The notes below the pieces were generated by a model that was given only the letters and a program-made list of their open reading frames with translations, made no database searches and had not been told where the DNA came from. A program made the position numbers and the translations under genes. Shown piece by piece: positions 56,244 to 64,000 of a DNA stretch of 64,000 nucleotides. Source of the DNA: Pseudobutyrivibrio sp. MD2005 (lineage in GTDB: Bacteria > Bacillota > Clostridia > Lachnospirales > Lachnospiraceae); the NCBI RefSeq assembly GCF_000621865.1, contig NZ_JHXE01000008.1:1-64000 (forward strand), read 5' to 3'. The stretch's first letter is position 1. Every line of letters starts with the position of its first letter.

Positions 56244-56960
56244 CTATTTTTTGCTCTTTTTCTTGTCCTCATCAGTCAAACCATTAATATAATTAATCTT
56301 ACTATGCTTGATTGTGATATCGCCTAAGACAAGCTTATCCCAAAGCTTTTTGTTAGTCTCCACATTGTGTTTTTCTAAAATCTGACTGTAATAATAGCCG
56401 TCATATTTATAGGCAGCTGCGCTTGGGCCATGTTCTTTGGCCAGATAGTTGCCATATTTTTCAGCAACTGCTGCGATGCGAATCTGGTTATTTATGGTAG
56501 CTTCATCGCATGGCAAATAATTCCACTGGATATCTAACATATCCTCCCAAAAATCTGTAATGGAACCTTCAAGCTCGATTTCCTCTGCCGGTGTGAGCTC
56601 ATCCAATCCTTCCTCAACTGCAAGCTGATAGAATAAATGGTCATGAATGGCCATTCCCATCACCACGCTCTTTGCCTCAGACTGAATAAAGGTATCGTTG
56701 GTGTGAAGATTCCAATAATCCTTGGTGTAGTCCTTATTATAGATTTTAGCTTGCTCCTCAACCTTTCTTTCTTCAAATAGAATGTAGAAAGCTAGATCTT
56801 CAAACGTCACTTCTTCAGTATCAATGCTAACTGCCGTATCATCCAGGTGATCAAAATAATCTATAGGACCTCGTCCTCCCTGCATTGTAAAAAGGGCATA
56901 GGCCACCACTGAAATACATAACGCAAGTAATATAGGTTTGAGCAGCTTTTTAATAATCAT
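56244..56960 (-). CDS. Membrane-anchored protein resembling a SurA/PrsA N-terminal domain
   Basis: 238 aa, not firmly recognised. An N-terminal hydrophobic anchor (about 7-25) is followed by an acidic, helical extracytoplasmic region (IDTEEVTFEDLAFYILFEERKVEEQAK) whose pattern recalls the chaperone domain of SurA/PrsA-type foldases. No parvulin domain is present. Its ATG overlaps the stop of the upstream NlpC/P60 gene (ATGA), with GAAGGG 4 nt before it, so it is tightly coupled to that cell-wall hydrolase. A helper for folding or export of the hydrolase is a guess. Confidence 0.6.
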   Translation of the reverse strand: MIIKKLLKPILLALCISVVAYALFTMQGGRGPIDYFDHLDDTAVSIDTEEVTFEDLAFYILFEERKVEEQAKIYNKDYTKDYWNLHTNDTFIQSEAKSVVMGMAIHDHLFYQLAVEEGLDELTPAEEIELEGSITDFWEDMLDIQWNYLPCDEATINNQIRIAAVAEKYGNYLAKEHGPSAAAYKYDGYYYSQILEKHNVETNKKLWDKLVLGDITIKHSKINYINGLTDEDKKKSKK

Positions 56961-58060
56961 AATACCCTTCGTATAGTAATAATTGAATGGCAATTGACTG
57001 ATCGGTAATTAGTAATACCAGTAGCTGTACTCTGTGCTTCCACAATAATACCTCCACCAGCATATATTGCTACGTGTCCAGGGTAGCAAACTATATCACC
57101 GGGTTGCATGTAATTGTAGCTTACTTCTTGTCCTACACCTCTGAATGAACCAGATGTCATTCTAGAGCCGTATGTTATTCCAAAATTTGCCAGTACTCCT
57201 TGTACGAATCCTGAACAGTCGCATCCATTTGTAAGAGATGTACCACCCCATACATATGGATTTCCAACAAATGATTGTGCATAAGATACTACGCTTGAAC
57301 CACTTGTACCAGTTCTATAACCAGGATTCAAATCTCCATTTACATTGTAACTTGAGCTTGCTGCAGTCTTAGCTCCTCCGGCACTATTTCCGTTGGCTGC
57401 TGCCGCTGCTGCTGCACGGGCTGCTGCAAGAGCTGCCTCCCTAGCTGCAATTTCTTTAGCTTCCTTTAGCTCTGCATCCAAGTCATCCATCTCACCACGT
57501 TTTTCATCAACCATGGCTTCAAGTGCAGATTCCTGAGATGCCAATTCCTTCTTGGAAGCTTCAAGACTTGTCTTTTCCTCTTGAAGTGAAGCTGCAAGCT
57601 CTTCTATTTCAGCCTGTGTAGCTTCAAATTGCTCAAGCTTTTCTCTGTCGTATTCATATACGCTATTGGCATATTCCAACCTATTTAAGAACTGGCTGAT
57701 AGAGCCAGACTCAATCAACATTTCAAATACGCTAGGATCTTCAGTTTCGTACATATATTTGATACGAAGCTTCATGGCTTCATACTGAGAATCCCTAGCT
57801 GCTTTTGCTTCCTCTAAGGCAGCTTCTGTTTCTTCTATTTCTGCTTCTGTATCAGAAATCGCTGTCTCGATTTCTGTAATCTGACTAACTAAACTATATA
57901 AATCTGCATCCAATGCATCGATTTCATCCTGCAATGAATCCTGCTCAGCTTCAATCTCTGATATAGAACGAACTGCGTTCGAAACTGTGGAATCAGACGC
58001 AAGCAAACATACTGTAACCGCAATACATGCCAATGGTTTAAACAACTTCTTATATTTCAT
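56957..58060 (-). CDS. PcsB-like coiled-coil NlpC/P60 peptidoglycan hydrolase
   Basis: 367 aa. Signal peptide (about 1-29), a long coiled coil (about 30-205, rich in Glu/Ala/Leu), an Ala-rich linker, and a C-terminal NlpC/P60 domain with catalytic Cys282 (DCSGF) and His329 (PGHVAIY). The architecture matches PcsB/CwlO-type endopeptidases that are held inactive by FtsEX; no ftsEX is in the window. It probably cuts peptide cross-bridges during growth or division. The start at 58060 has GGAG 9 nt upstream. First gene of a four-gene operon. Confidence 0.9.
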   Translation of the reverse strand: MKYKKLFKPLACIAVTVCLLASDSTVSNAVRSISEIEAEQDSLQDEIDALDADLYSLVSQITEIETAISDTEAEIEETEAALEEAKAARDSQYEAMKLRIKYMYETEDPSVFEMLIESGSISQFLNRLEYANSVYEYDREKLEQFEATQAEIEELAASLQEEKTSLEASKKELASQESALEAMVDEKRGEMDDLDAELKEAKEIAAREAALAAARAAAAAAANGNSAGGAKTAASSSYNVNGDLNPGYRTGTSGSSVVSYAQSFVGNPYVWGGTSLTNGCDCSGFVQGVLANFGITYGSRMTSGSFRGVGQEVSYNYMQPGDIVCYPGHVAIYAGGGIIVEAQSTATGITNYRSVNCHSIITIRRVL

Positions 58061-58176
58061 AAACACTATCTCCAAAACAATTAACGCAATATCTAGTGCA
58101 AAATTCTCATACTCTCTCTACATTATGATACCTTTTATATCCCCCGTTTTCAATAATTAAACTCAGTATTCCCATT

Positions 58177-58795
58177 AATTGTTACCATTCACCGCTGCCA
58201 TATAGTGACTGGCCCGCCCTCCCATACTCTGCGGCCCGCCCTTCACACTGGTGTGATTTTGCGAATATTGCTGTTTTTATTATGGGCCAAACTTATGCAT
58301 CACACATGTGTCTTGTTGCGGAATGAACCATTTTGAAAAATGTTTTTTGAGTGGCGGACACTATAGTTTTTTATGTACTTCTCAGGCTAAGGGGACTTGG
58401 TTTCATATTGCGCTTGCTAAGTAACATGACAAAGCAGGTTTTGCATATATAATCACCGTGGCACATTCAACATCGTGTTTCAAGTGACCACTTGCGCTGC
58501 CATCCGTGGCAGCGCATGCTTATATATGCAAAACCTGCTTTTATGTTACTAAGCTCGCTCCAAAATCAACCAAGTTCCCCTCAGTCTAAGAAGTACACTT
58601 TACACTAGGTTTTGTGTCCGCCAATCAAAAACCTTTTTCAAAATTGTACAGGCCTGCAAAAGACACATGTAAATAAAGATGCATAAGTGGCCCATTAGAA
58701 AAACGCAATATTCATGCAATGCACCAGTGTGAAGGGCGGGCCGCAGCATAGGGGAGGGCGGGCCTCTAAAAAACTAAGGTGAATGGTAACAATTA
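58177..58795. repeat. Large imperfect inverted repeat (fold-back element), 619 bp
   Basis: Two arms of about 275 nt (58177-58451 and 58521-58795) are inverted copies with scattered mismatches and small indels, roughly 75-80 percent identical by eye. Ends are TAATTGTTACC and GGTAACAATTA. Matching blocks run the whole length: GGCCCGCCCTCCC, GCGGCCCGCCCTTCACACTGGTG, CATGTGTCTT, TGGCGGACAC and GCAGGTTTTGCATATATA-like sequence at the inner end. The 69-nt centre holds a perfect GCGCTGCC/GGCAGCGC hairpin (58494-58515). No ORF of note. It is richer in GC than its surroundings. It lies between the NlpC gene and the veg terminator. Confidence 0.92.
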
Positions 58796-58802
58796 TATTA
58801 AC

Positions 58803-58832
58803 AAAAGAACCATCGGCTAAGCCGATGGTTCT
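58803..58832 (-). terminator. Terminator of veg
   Basis: AGAACCATCGGC pairs perfectly with GCCGATGGTTCT (12 bp, 3-nt loop), followed on the minus strand by TTTGTTAAT. Confidence 0.85.
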
Positions 58833-58881
58833 ACATTTTGCAATATTCAATTTTAGGTCATAACTAATCTAGCCTGCAAGT

Positions 58882-59121
58882 TTAGCAAAGCTTCATGCGT
58901 ATTTCCTTAGTGATGATATCAGTGTAACTGAATGAAAGTAACTGTGATGGGCTTGTCTCTGTGTCGTCAACTAAGATAGTGAAAACACTTGGGTAAGCTT
59001 CCTGGATAACACCCTGCTGAATGTCAACCTTGTTACGTCCTCTGTCTAACTGAATAACTACTCTACTACCGCACTGCGATCTCACTGAATCGCGTACTTT
59101 GTCAAAATCCTCGCGCTCCAT
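58882..59121 (-). CDS. veg: Veg family protein
   Basis: 79 aa, the typical Veg length. RSQCGSRVVIQLDRGRNKVDIQQGVI and FSYTDIITKEIRM fit the family. In Bacillus subtilis Veg is a very highly expressed small cytoplasmic protein that affects biofilm gene control; the mechanism is not settled. A near-perfect sigma-A promoter lies about 60 nt upstream, consistent with high expression, and a strong terminator follows. Confidence 0.92.
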   Translation of the reverse strand: MEREDFDKVRDSVRSQCGSRVVIQLDRGRNKVDIQQGVIQEAYPSVFTILVDDTETSPSQLLSFSYTDIITKEIRMKLC

Positions 59122-59181
59122 GATGTCTCCCCCTTTTCTAGCATTTGAATACCTTAATGATATTCTTATGTCGTTGGTGGA

Positions 59182-59210
59182 ATTATATCACTTTTTGTTG
59201 ATTTTGTCAA
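59182..59210 (-). promoter_or_regulatory. Consensus sigma-A promoter of veg
   Basis: On the minus strand TTGACA (59210-59205), a 17-nt spacer and TATAAT (59187-59182): both boxes are perfect consensus. It lies in the 318-bp divergent gap between veg and plsC; the rest of that gap is AT-rich and shows no gene. Confidence 0.9.
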
Positions 59211-59439
59211 AATTTAACTTCCATTTTTTGAATAAATATTATAAAATAAGTAGGTTTTGTTGATATTATATGGTTTGATTATTCAAATTAAATTTACATA
59301 TAATCACTCGTTTTATCTATCCGCTATGTTAACGAATAATTCACATGTGCCGTAATTGCTAAATATAGCACTGTATTTTATAATTATTATATTCAGAAGA
59401 AATATCTGATTAATTACAACTATTTTATTTGGAGGAAAT

Positions 59440-60171
59440 ATGTTTAGAACAATATTCGCTGTAACATTTGTTGTCATCTTCCTGATTCTGAGTATTCCAC
59501 TTTGGTTAATTCTCTTTATAATCGGGCTTTTTAATAAAAGGGCAAAGGATGTCATTGGATACAAGGCCGTTGCCTGGGCTTTCGGAGTCGTTGCCTTTAT
59601 CTCAGGTATCAAATATGAGGTTCACGGAAAGGAAAATCTTCCAAAGGACAAATCAGTGCTTTTCATCGGTAATCACCAGAGCTATTTCGATATCATTCTA
59701 GGTTACCACGTTTGTCCACCTGTCACTGGCTTTTTATCAAAGAAGACCTTCGAAAAGGTACCTTTACTTAATGTTTGGATGAAGATGAACTACTGTCTTT
59801 TCCTTACTCGTACAGATCCACGTCAGGATTTAAAGCTTATCTTAAAAGCTCAGGATTATATTAAAGCCGGCATTAACATGTTCATCTTCCCGGAAGGAAC
59901 TCGTTCCAAGACTGGTCAGATGGCAGATTTCCATGAAGCATCTTTCAAGATTGCTACCAAGACAGGATGTCCAATAGTGCCGATCGCTTTCACTAATACA
60001 CGTGAAGTACTTGAAGCTCATTTTCCTAAAATAAAAAAGACCCACGTCATCATCACCTTCTGTCCTCCAGTAGATCCTACTGCACTAGAAGGCGACAATA
60101 AAAAGCGCGTGGGTGCATACGTAAAGCAAATCATCGAAACTCAGTTAGAAAGCGATGCCAAATTGCTTTAA
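59440..60171 (+). CDS. plsC: 1-acyl-sn-glycerol-3-phosphate acyltransferase
   Basis: Makes phosphatidic acid in phospholipid synthesis; 243 aa. Membrane-anchoring N-terminal helices (about 4-32 and 44-56) and the acyltransferase motifs His79-x4-Asp84 (GNHQSYFDI) and FPEGTRS at 150-156. GGAGGAAAT precedes the ATG. Its stop is only 5 bp from the convergent murF stop with no clear terminator between. Confidence 0.92.
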   Translation: MFRTIFAVTFVVIFLILSIPLWLILFIIGLFNKRAKDVIGYKAVAWAFGVVAFISGIKYEVHGKENLPKDKSVLFIGNHQSYFDIILGYHVCPPVTGFLSKKTFEKVPLLNVWMKMNYCLFLTRTDPRQDLKLILKAQDYIKAGINMFIFPEGTRSKTGQMADFHEASFKIATKTGCPIVPIAFTNTREVLEAHFPKIKKTHVIITFCPPVDPTALEGDNKKRVGAYVKQIIETQLESDAKLL

Positions 60172-60176
60172 TTATT

Positions 60177-61556
60177 CTATTTAAGATGATTCTCAATAGC
60201 CTCCACTACATGACTAAAGTTCATGAAGTGTGAGGCTTTTATTAATATAGTATCGTTTGTTCTGATGATAGGTAACAAATCAGCAAGCATATCATCTACA
60301 GTTGAATAGTGATAAGCAAGACATGAGCTGTTGCTATTTGATAAAGACTTATTAATCTCTTCAGAAAGCTCACCTACAGTAAATACATATCCGATATGAT
60401 TAGCCTCTAAAGCTTCACCGATTTCATAGTGCAGCTTGCGCTCATCAGCGCCCAGCTCTCCCATATCACCTAAAATGGCAATTGTACGTCCGGCAGCTTT
60501 GCCAAGAACTTCTATAGATGCCTTCATAGATACAGGGTTAGCATTATAACAATCGTCTATGATGGTGGTTCCTCTAACTGTAATGATATTGTTTCTGCCA
60601 GCAATTGTGCCTGCAGTGTTAAGACCTCTTTGGATTTCCTCGTTAGTGAGACCAAGCTCATGTCCAACAGCGGCTGCTGCAAGACCGTTCATTACATTAT
60701 GTGTACCTGGAAGTGGAATCACCACATCAAAGCTTTTTCCATCTACTGTGATAGTAGCTGCTGTTTCTGTGAGACCTCGTGGCTCCACATTCTTGGCATT
60801 AACCTGCTGATCATTAAGGCCATAGAACACCTTTCTTAGGCCAAGTGTATCAGCGTTTATAAGCTTATCATCATCACCATTTAGTATTACAAGGCCGTCC
60901 TTAGGCATATGCTCGAATACTTCTGTCTTTGCCTTTAGGATACCATCTCTAGACTTCAAAAACTCCAAGTGACACTGTCCAATGTTTGTCATTACAACGA
61001 TATTAGGCTTTGCAATGTCCCCAAGGCGATGCATCTCTCCAAAATCAGATATTCCCATCTCTACAACTGCCACCTGGTGCTCATCACGAATGCGGCAGAT
61101 AGTAAGTGGCAAGCCTATTTCGTTATTAAAGTTTCCTTCAGTCTTAAGAACTGAATACTTTGTCTCAAGCACAGATGTAATCATCTCTTTTGTGCTTGTC
61201 TTACCTACACTTCCAATAACGCCTACAACGGGAATATCAAGCTCCTGTCTATAGGCTGTGGCTATTTGCTTCAGTGCGATTTTAGTGTCCTCAACTAAAA
61301 TGTATGGTCCCTTAGGACTTTCCAATGTTTTTTCAGATAGTGTAGCAAGAGCGCCCTTAGAAAAGACATCATCAATAAAATCATGCCCATCAACCTTTGC
61401 TCCTACCATTGGAATGAAAAGAAAATCTTTCTCTATCTTACGATTGTCATTAACAGCTCCAGCAATCTCTTTATCGCTATATGCCTCAAATCCCTCTGGA
61501 AGAATCAGCTTTCCATTAGTTGCTTCAGCTATTTTATTAAGTGTCATGTTCTTCAT
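60177..61556 (-). CDS. murF: UDP-MurNAc-tripeptide:D-Ala-D-Ala ligase
   Basis: Adds D-Ala-D-Ala to the UDP-MurNAc-tripeptide, the last cytoplasmic step of peptidoglycan precursor assembly; 459 aa. The ATP loop GSVGKTS is at 115-121, FNNEIGLPLTICR follows, and the C-terminal ligase domain has DDCYNANPVSMKAS. It lies 31 nt downstream of ddl, which supplies its substrate. Confidence 0.95.
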   Translation of the reverse strand: MKNMTLNKIAEATNGKLILPEGFEAYSDKEIAGAVNDNRKIEKDFLFIPMVGAKVDGHDFIDDVFSKGALATLSEKTLESPKGPYILVEDTKIALKQIATAYRQELDIPVVGVIGSVGKTSTKEMITSVLETKYSVLKTEGNFNNEIGLPLTICRIRDEHQVAVVEMGISDFGEMHRLGDIAKPNIVVMTNIGQCHLEFLKSRDGILKAKTEVFEHMPKDGLVILNGDDDKLINADTLGLRKVFYGLNDQQVNAKNVEPRGLTETAATITVDGKSFDVVIPLPGTHNVMNGLAAAAVGHELGLTNEEIQRGLNTAGTIAGRNNIITVRGTTIIDDCYNANPVSMKASIEVLGKAAGRTIAILGDMGELGADERKLHYEIGEALEANHIGYVFTVGELSEEINKSLSNSNSSCLAYHYSTVDDMLADLLPIIRTNDTILIKASHFMNFSHVVEAIENHLK

Positions 61557-61587
61557 ATATTTCTCTCTTACTCTATCTTCTAAAACT

Positions 61588-62631
61588 CTAGTTGTATTTC
61601 TTTAATGAGACCTGTATTAAATACTCGCACAAATCTTCAAAATTGATTCCAGTAACAGCTGCTTCCTGTGGAAGTAAGCTTGTTGGAGTCATACCTGGCA
61701 ATGTGTTGGCCTCAAGACAGTAGATATTTTCATCTGCATCCATCATGAAATCCATTCTTGCATAAGTTGTCAGGCCAAGTGCCTTGAATGCTTTTTCAGC
61801 ATAATCCTGCATTGCCTGTGTAGCCTTTTCGCTGATTTCAGCCGGGCATGTTTCTACTGCAGAGCCTGCAGCATATTTATTCTTATAATCATAGAAGCCT
61901 TGCTTTGGAGCAATTTCAATGACTGGTAAAGCTTTACCTTCAATTACACCATCAGAAAACTCTCGTCCCTTAATAAACTGCTCAACTACAACTTCATCTT
62001 CCCATTCAAATGCTGCGTCTAACGCTGCATCTAATTCTGCTGCAGATTCAACGATTGTTACACCGATTGATGAGCCGCCACAGTTTGGCTTTACAATGCA
62101 TGGGAAGCTTTCAAATACGAAATCTTTTCTATCTGCTTTCTTAAGAGATTTTCCTTCTGGAACTGGTACACCAGCTCTCTTGAAAAACTCCTTAGTCATA
62201 TTTTTATCCATGGCTATTGCACTTGAAACATAGTCATTTCCCGTGTATTTAACACCATATAAATCTAAAGCAGCCTGAACCTTACCGCTTTCTCCATCAC
62301 CGCCGTGAAGTGCCATAAATACAATATCAGCCTTTTGGCAAATCTTTATAACATTTGGTCCAAAGAAGCTTGGGCTTTGATCTGGACGGCTAGCGATAAT
62401 CGCCTTAATATCTGGTGCTTCTGAAGGAATTGTTTCTATCTTTACAGAATTTTCCTCGCTATGCTCGAATATATCTGTAATATCACATTCCTTATCTGAG
62501 TATCCCATAAATACATCTAAAACAAGTGCGCGGTGGCCCTTTGCTCTTAAAGCCTTTGCAACCATCTCTCCTGATTTAAATGATACATCTCTTTCAGAAC
62601 TAAGTCCGCCTGCTAAAACTACAATATCCAT
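61588..62631 (-). CDS. ddl: D-alanine-D-alanine ligase
   Basis: Joins two D-Ala using ATP; 347 aa, ATP-grasp fold. VLAGGLSSERDVSFKSG at the N-terminus, ALHGGDGESGKVQ and CLEANTLPGMTPTSLLPQ near the C-terminus are diagnostic. No obvious change toward D-Lac ligases was noted. Co-transcribed with murF. Confidence 0.95.
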   Translation of the reverse strand: MDIVVLAGGLSSERDVSFKSGEMVAKALRAKGHRALVLDVFMGYSDKECDITDIFEHSEENSVKIETIPSEAPDIKAIIASRPDQSPSFFGPNVIKICQKADIVFMALHGGDGESGKVQAALDLYGVKYTGNDYVSSAIAMDKNMTKEFFKRAGVPVPEGKSLKKADRKDFVFESFPCIVKPNCGGSSIGVTIVESAAELDAALDAAFEWEDEVVVEQFIKGREFSDGVIEGKALPVIEIAPKQGFYDYKNKYAAGSAVETCPAEISEKATQAMQDYAEKAFKALGLTTYARMDFMMDADENIYCLEANTLPGMTPTSLLPQEAAVTGINFEDLCEYLIQVSLKKYN

Positions 62632-62691
62632 GATTATTCCTCTTCAAAAAAATTTTACTTTCTGCGTTAATATAGTCTTTTTTTGAAGAAA

Positions 62692-63573
62692 TTACAAGTC
62701 GCAAGCCTTAACAGCTTTATGTTGCATGTAGTTTACAAGTCTTTCTGCAACCTCAATAAAATCCTTTATCAGCTTTGCGCCTTCCACATCCCCACGCGCC
62801 ACAAACAATTTTTCCTGTAAAATCAGGCTTTGAAAGAAAAGTCTGGTATCTGTATTCTCAGCTATCCTCTCCATCACATAATTGATGCACTTTTCCGCTT
62901 CAACAAACTGATTATTTCTGATTAGCATCTGGGCATAGCTTGTGGCAACATCCTTAGTCCTATTTTTCAGATATTCAGTATCACCCCCAAAACCACATAT
63001 TATAAGTTCTTTTATATACTCCATTGCCTGTTTATCATTCCCTACAGACATATGCGCTAACCCCATTTTATATATCATCATATATTCAATTCGCGAAAGC
63101 TTCAGTTCCGAAATTTCATGAAGCTTTGGTAATTTCCTTCTAATCTCGAACAGAGCAGTTATTCGATCCAAAAACTCTTCTATGGTCATTCCATTTTTTC
63201 TCATATATACAAGATAGCCCAGTACGTAATACTGTTTATGCTCCAGGTCTTCCTCATCCATCAGTTCCTTGAATCGCATCAGCTTTCTATCCAATTCCTC
63301 TGCCCTACCATTTTGAATTGCTATAAGCAGTTCTTCCTTCGCTCTTTGAAATTCAAAGATTTCCTCCATTGATAGTTCCTCATAAGTGATACCAAAACCC
63401 TCAAAAACCTTATTAAATTTTTCAAACAACTGCAGCTTAGGGATTTCCAAACCACTTTCAAGTCTGGAAATAGTCGATAGGGAGCAATTAACCCTTTCCG
63501 CCAATTGCATCTGCGTCATTCCATTCTTTTTACGAAAATAAGCCAGGTGAGAACCAAATCGTTTTTTATCCAT
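62692..63573 (-). CDS. XRE-family regulator with helical repeat domain (RRNPP-like)
   Basis: 293 aa. An N-terminal XRE helix-turn-helix (about 6-60; MTQMQLAERVNCSLSTISRLESGLEIP) is followed by about 220 helical residues that look like tetratricopeptide-type repeats, as in Rgg/PlcR-type peptide-responsive regulators. No small peptide gene was seen next to it. Its GGAGG ribosome binding site is fully buried in the hairpin at 63578-63627, which also acts as the hpf terminator. The ATG directly follows six T. Confidence 0.75.
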   Translation of the reverse strand: MDKKRFGSHLAYFRKKNGMTQMQLAERVNCSLSTISRLESGLEIPKLQLFEKFNKVFEGFGITYEELSMEEIFEFQRAKEELLIAIQNGRAEELDRKLMRFKELMDEEDLEHKQYYVLGYLVYMRKNGMTIEEFLDRITALFEIRRKLPKLHEISELKLSRIEYMMIYKMGLAHMSVGNDKQAMEYIKELIICGFGGDTEYLKNRTKDVATSYAQMLIRNNQFVEAEKCINYVMERIAENTDTRLFFQSLILQEKLFVARGDVEGAKLIKDFIEVAERLVNYMQHKAVKACDL

Positions 63574-63627
63574 AAAAAACCTCCTGCAAATAATCGCCCT
63601 TTAAGGTGATTATATCAGCAGGAGGTT
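63574..63627 (-). promoter_or_regulatory. hpf terminator hairpin that also traps the XRE gene's Shine-Dalgarno
   Basis: AACCTCCTGC (63627-63618 on the minus strand) pairs perfectly over 10 bp with GCAGGAGGTT (63587-63578); inside, ATAATC pairs with GATTAT. A run of T (63579-63574) follows at once and then the ATG of the XRE gene. TATAAT within the 5' arm could be a -10 box giving transcripts that lack the left arm; no good -35 was found. Confidence 0.75.
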
Positions 63628-63664
63628 AAAAATCCTTGATGATTCCTTGTATTAAATTAAAGAT

Positions 63665-64000
63665 TTAGAACTCAGGCTCAATTAAACCATATGCTCCATT
63701 CTTTCTCTTGTATACAACATTGATTTCGTCTGTGTCTGCATTTCTAAACATGAAGAAGTCATGTCCTAACATTTCCATTTCAAGGCATGCATCCTCAGCA
63801 TACATTGGCTTCATATCAAAAGTCTTTTTACGGATGATTTGGATTTTTTCCTCTTCATCTACCTTTTCCTCAATGAAATCCTGTGCAAAAATTGTTCTTG
63901 AATCAGACTGCTTTTTGTCGATAATCTTGTTTCTGTGTTTCTTTAACTGTGCCTCTAATGTATTAGTAACAGCTTCGATTGAAGCGTACATATCGCTTGT
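63665..64000 (-). CDS. hpf: Ribosome hibernation promoting factor, long form (3' part)
   Basis: The C-terminal 111 residues are in the window; the reading frame stays open through base 64000, so the N-terminal S30AE domain and start lie beyond it. MYASIEAVTNTLEAQLKKHRNKI is the end of the N-terminal domain. The C-terminal part (EDACLEMEMLGHDFFMFRNADTDEINVVYKRKNGAYGLIEP) is the dimerisation domain that pairs ribosomes into 100S particles. Followed by a terminator-like hairpin. Confidence 0.93.
   Translation of the reverse strand, partial: TSDMYASIEAVTNTLEAQLKKHRNKIIDKKQSDSRTIFAQDFIEEKVDEEEKIQIIRKKTFDMKPMYAEDACLEMEMLGHDFFMFRNADTDEINVVYKRKNGAYGLIEPEF

Noticed and set aside
58177-58795. Known large RNA such as OLE, ROOL or GOLLD
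   Set aside because: The size is similar, but a full-length inverted repeat with equal arms does not resemble what I recall of those architectures; cannot be settled without a search.

Overview
The window looks like a chromosomal segment from a low-GC Clostridia bacterium, most likely a rumen or gut Lachnospiraceae of the Butyrivibrio/Pseudobutyrivibrio type. This is inferred from gene content: the Clostridia-style S10-spc-alpha operon with a KOW gene between map and infA, zinc-type S14, an L17 with an internal insertion, Veg, a domain-swapped GH3 glucosidase, GH43, and a YesM/YesN regulator with a sugar-sensing lipoprotein. No phage, defence island or CRISPR array was found.

Layout. 1-350: the 5' part of a group IIC intron, sitting just after the terminator of an ABC operon (391-3219; ABC_sub_bind/TrpXYZ-like). 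Then an SDR oxidoreductase and a MATE exporter. 5.8-22.6 kb: the complete S10-spc-alpha ribosomal operon on the minus strand, from a promoter and structured leader in front of rpsJ to a terminator after rplQ; it includes secY, adk, map, infA, rpmJ, rpsD and rpoA. 22.7-25.1 kb (+): an RNA-methyltransferase-like gene and a second MATE exporter. Then a diguanylate cyclase and a GH43 glycosidase.

28.5-39 kb: a sugar uptake and sensing locus. A YtfQRT/YjfF-like ABC importer is flanked by a GntR/LacI-type regulator and by a three-component sensor (sugar-binding lipoprotein, YesM-type kinase, YesN/AraC-type regulator). A repeated AAAATTGGTA motif upstream of the importer promoter is a candidate target. 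Next come a cytidylate-kinase-like protein, an NhaD/ArsB-type antiporter and the GH3 enzyme. 44-45.7 kb (+): metF and serine acetyltransferase. 45.8-46.4 kb: a tandem array of palindromic repeats of about 74 nt, interrupted by a block of four perfect hairpins. Then mutS2, a second cytidylate-kinase-like gene, a complete branched-chain amino acid importer (livJHMGF order), and the operon NlpC/P60 hydrolase - SurA-N-like protein - SEC-C methionine aminopeptidase - rRNA pseudouridine synthase. 58.18-58.80 kb: a 619-bp imperfect inverted repeat with two arms of about 275 nt. The end holds veg, plsC, ddl-murF, an XRE/TPR regulator and the 3' part of hpf.

The strongest candidates for undescribed biology are non-coding: the 619-bp fold-back element, the 74-nt palindrome array and its hairpin insert, the hairpin that is both the hpf terminator and a trap for the next gene's ribosome binding site, and the rpsJ leader. 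All calls come from reading the sequence; no database search was run.
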